The notes under the pieces are model-generated. The model was not told the origin of the DNA, made no database searches, and saw only the letters and a list, made by a program, of their open reading frames with translations. A stretch of DNA of 64,000 nt from assembly GCF_040112705.1 (NCBI RefSeq), contig NZ_CP157804.1, positions 2,846,001 to 2,910,000 of the forward strand, read 5' to 3'. Made by a program: the position numbers and the translations under genes. Of the stretch, positions 62,492 to 64,000 are shown piece after piece (the stretch's first letter is position 1; each line of letters opens with the position of its first letter). This stretch comes from Flagellimonas sp. MMG031. GTDB taxonomy: Bacteria > Bacteroidota > Bacteroidia > Flavobacteriales > Flavobacteriaceae.

Positions 62492-63709
62492 ATGATGCGT
62501 TTACACAGAAACTTGGTATTTGCCGTAATTGATGCCCTCCATATGATTTTTAATGAAGGGGAATATGCCGATAAGGTGATTGAAAAAGTATTGCGCTACG
62601 ATAAACGCTGGGGCTCCCGCGACCGTGGCTTTATTGCAGAGACCACCTATGAAATCGTTCGCTGGAAACGCCTTTACTCTGAAATTGCCGAAGTGCACGA
62701 GCCGTATAGCAGAGAGCATCTGTTCCGTTTGTTCGGGGTTTGGTGTGTGCTTCGCGGGATTCGCATCCCGGATTGGAAACAATTGGAAGGCACACCGGAG
62801 CGTCGCATAAAAGGTCGGTTCGATGAATTGTCCAAAATCCGAAAGTTCAGGGAATCCGTCCCGGATTGGATGGATGAATTGGGAGAAAAATCACTGGGCA
62901 GTGAGTTATGGACCAAAGAAATTGCAGCTCAAAATCAGCAAGCCGATGTCATTCTCCGCACCAACACCCTAAAAGTTCCCAAACCACAGCTGAAGAGCTT
63001 CTTGGCCAAGGAGGATATTGCCACTGAATTCATTGAAGGTTATCCTGATGCCCTAAAACTCGTAGAGCGCCAAAATGTGTTCGTTACCCAAGCCTTCAAG
63101 GATGGATTGTTTGAGGTTCAAGACGCTTCTTCCCAACTGGTTGCCCCCTTTTTGGAAGTGGAACCGGGCCAGCGGGTGATAGATGCCTGCGCCGGGGCGG
63201 GTGGTAAAACCCTTCACTTGGCAGCCCAAATGAAGAACAAAGGGCAATTGATCGCTTTGGACATTTATGAAAGTAAATTGAAAAAGCTGAAGAAAAGAGC
63301 ACGTCGCAATGGGGTGCACAATATGGAAACCCGGGTCATCGATTCCAATAAGGTCATCAAAAAATTGCACAATAGCGCAGATCGATTACTACTGGATGCG
63401 CCCTGCTCTGGATTGGGGGTCATTAAGAGAAACCCTGACTCCAAATGGAAATTGGAACCCGAATTTGTGGAACGCATTATGGGCGTTCAGCAAGATATCC
63501 TCCAGAATTACAGCAAAATGGTCAAAAAAGGCGGACAGATGGTCTACGCCACCTGTTCCATTCTTCCACAAGAAAATTCCGAACAAGTCAAAACCTTTTT
63601 GGAGTCCGAAAATGGAAAGGATTTCGAGTTTGTGAAAGAGCAAAACATCTTTGCTTCGGAAACCGGTTTTGATGGGTTTTACATGGCTTTGTTGAAGAAA
63701 AAGGCATGA
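62492..63709 (+). CDS. RsmB/NOP2-family 16S rRNA cytosine methyltransferase
   Basis: A 405-residue enzyme. Residues 1-150 form an NusB-like helical domain (MRLHRNLVFAVIDALHMIFN). The catalytic half has VQDASSQLVAPFLEVEPGQR near 210, the SAM motif VIDACAGAGGKTLHLAAQMK near 230-249, LIALDIYESKLKKLKKRARR near 257, then LLLDAPCSGLGVIKRNPDSK near 300 (Cys-1) and VYATCSILPQENSEQV near 352 (Cys-2, the nucleophile). This makes m5C in rRNA, as RsmB or RsmF do; which site is modified cannot be read from the sequence. Starting at 62495 is equally possible. Confidence 0.93.
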   Translation: MMRLHRNLVFAVIDALHMIFNEGEYADKVIEKVLRYDKRWGSRDRGFIAETTYEIVRWKRLYSEIAEVHEPYSREHLFRLFGVWCVLRGIRIPDWKQLEGTPERRIKGRFDELSKIRKFRESVPDWMDELGEKSLGSELWTKEIAAQNQQADVILRTNTLKVPKPQLKSFLAKEDIATEFIEGYPDALKLVERQNVFVTQAFKDGLFEVQDASSQLVAPFLEVEPGQRVIDACAGAGGKTLHLAAQMKNKGQLIALDIYESKLKKLKKRARRNGVHNMETRVIDSNKVIKKLHNSADRLLLDAPCSGLGVIKRNPDSKWKLEPEFVERIMGVQQDILQNYSKMVKKGGQMVYATCSILPQENSEQVKTFLESENGKDFEFVKEQNIFASETGFDGFYMALLKKKA

Positions 63710-63770
63710 TGAACGGCTGAATAACATGGATTACGCATCCAAAACGGAATGTCATGTTAGGTGTTGTTCG

Positions 63771-63890
63771 TCACTTCGAGTGGTTTTGACGAAGTCAAAA
63801 TTGTATCGAGAAGTGATTTAAACTTTGCTCGGAAATGGATTGCTGAAAAAAGTTCTCGATAGTTCCCTCCGTAAACACTCGAACACACCA
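63771..63890. repeat. Nested palindromic repeat element, copy B
   Basis: The outer arms TTCGAGTG (63775-63782) and CACTCGAA (63876-63883) and the inner TCGAGAA (63806-63812) and TTCTCGA (63853-63859) repeat the architecture of copy A at 7156-7282. A TTTTGAC-GAA-GTCAAAA hairpin sits just inside the left arm. The 63710-64000 stretch holds no gene; apart from this element only a few short palindromic scraps are seen. Confidence 0.7.
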
Positions 63891-64000
63891 AACGGGAGCG
63901 TGAGAAACCTACAAGAACCAATTAGAAAATAAGATTTCTCAATCGCAACCATGTTGCTCATGTCGAAATGACCCTTGGACGGAATTTGTTCTTTGGAATT

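Overview
The window looks like chromosomal DNA of a marine-type member of the Flavobacteriaceae (Bacteroidota). The reasons are the promoter grammar (TTG, about 20 bp, then TAnnTTTG, seen before several genes), many Bacteroidota lipoproteins, a BtuB-type TonB receptor, MtaB, a long type-B L31, a CarB without the allosteric domain, DUF4199, and short palindromic repeats built on TTCGAGTG and TATCGAGAA. An Allomuricauda/Muricauda-like genus is a guess. No tRNA, rRNA, CRISPR array, integrase or full IS element was seen.

Layout. 1-3.8 kb: a truncated ECF sigma gene, an S41 peptidase lipoprotein, and a BtuB-like receptor under a textbook cobalamin riboswitch. 4.1-7.1 kb: a divergent BtuF-BtuC-BtuD-like ABC importer. 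7.1-10.1 kb: RmuC, a small membrane protein, a DUF559 nuclease on a hairpin-rich element, and a hotdog thioesterase. 10.1-14.1 kb: the three oxidative pentose phosphate genes (pgl and zwf divergent from gnd). 14.1-20.6 kb: ChaN-like protein, then six co-directional genes (two SnoaL-type lipoproteins, two paralogous amidohydrolases, an AraC regulator, a third amidohydrolase). This is the best candidate here for an undescribed extracytoplasmic pathway. 20.8-27.2 kb: a tripartite RND pump operon led by a small secreted protein of unknown role. 27.4-36.7 kb: carB, rpmH (too short for most ORF lists), cell-wall enzymes, a small GNAT and mtaB.

36.7-46.3 kb: GH29 fucosidase, a two-lobed aspartyl protease, a large amidohydrolase lipoprotein, a HigBA toxin-antitoxin pair followed by a scrap of the amidohydrolase 3' end, a VOC protein, a frameshifted membrane protein and two secreted proteins. 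46.4-53.2 kb: GlmU-like protein, rpmE2, DUF4199, GT2, phosphosugar mutase and an MsbA-like exporter. 53.3-55.4 kb: an ECF sigma module whose middle, anti-sigma-like gene is frameshifted, then a degraded DUF6515-like gene. 55.5-61.3 kb: an AT-richer block of FemAB-like, GNAT, MBOAT, SGNH and a second GNAT gene, read as a cell-surface acylation locus. 61.4-64 kb: a BNR-repeat lipoprotein, an RsmB-family methyltransferase and a palindromic repeat.

Four genes carry a probable one-base frameshift: higB at an A run, the anti-sigma-like gene at a C run, the DUF6515-like gene near an A run, and the membrane protein near 44009. The first two could be sequencing error or slippage. The DUF6515-like gene also carries an in-frame stop, so it is probably really decaying.
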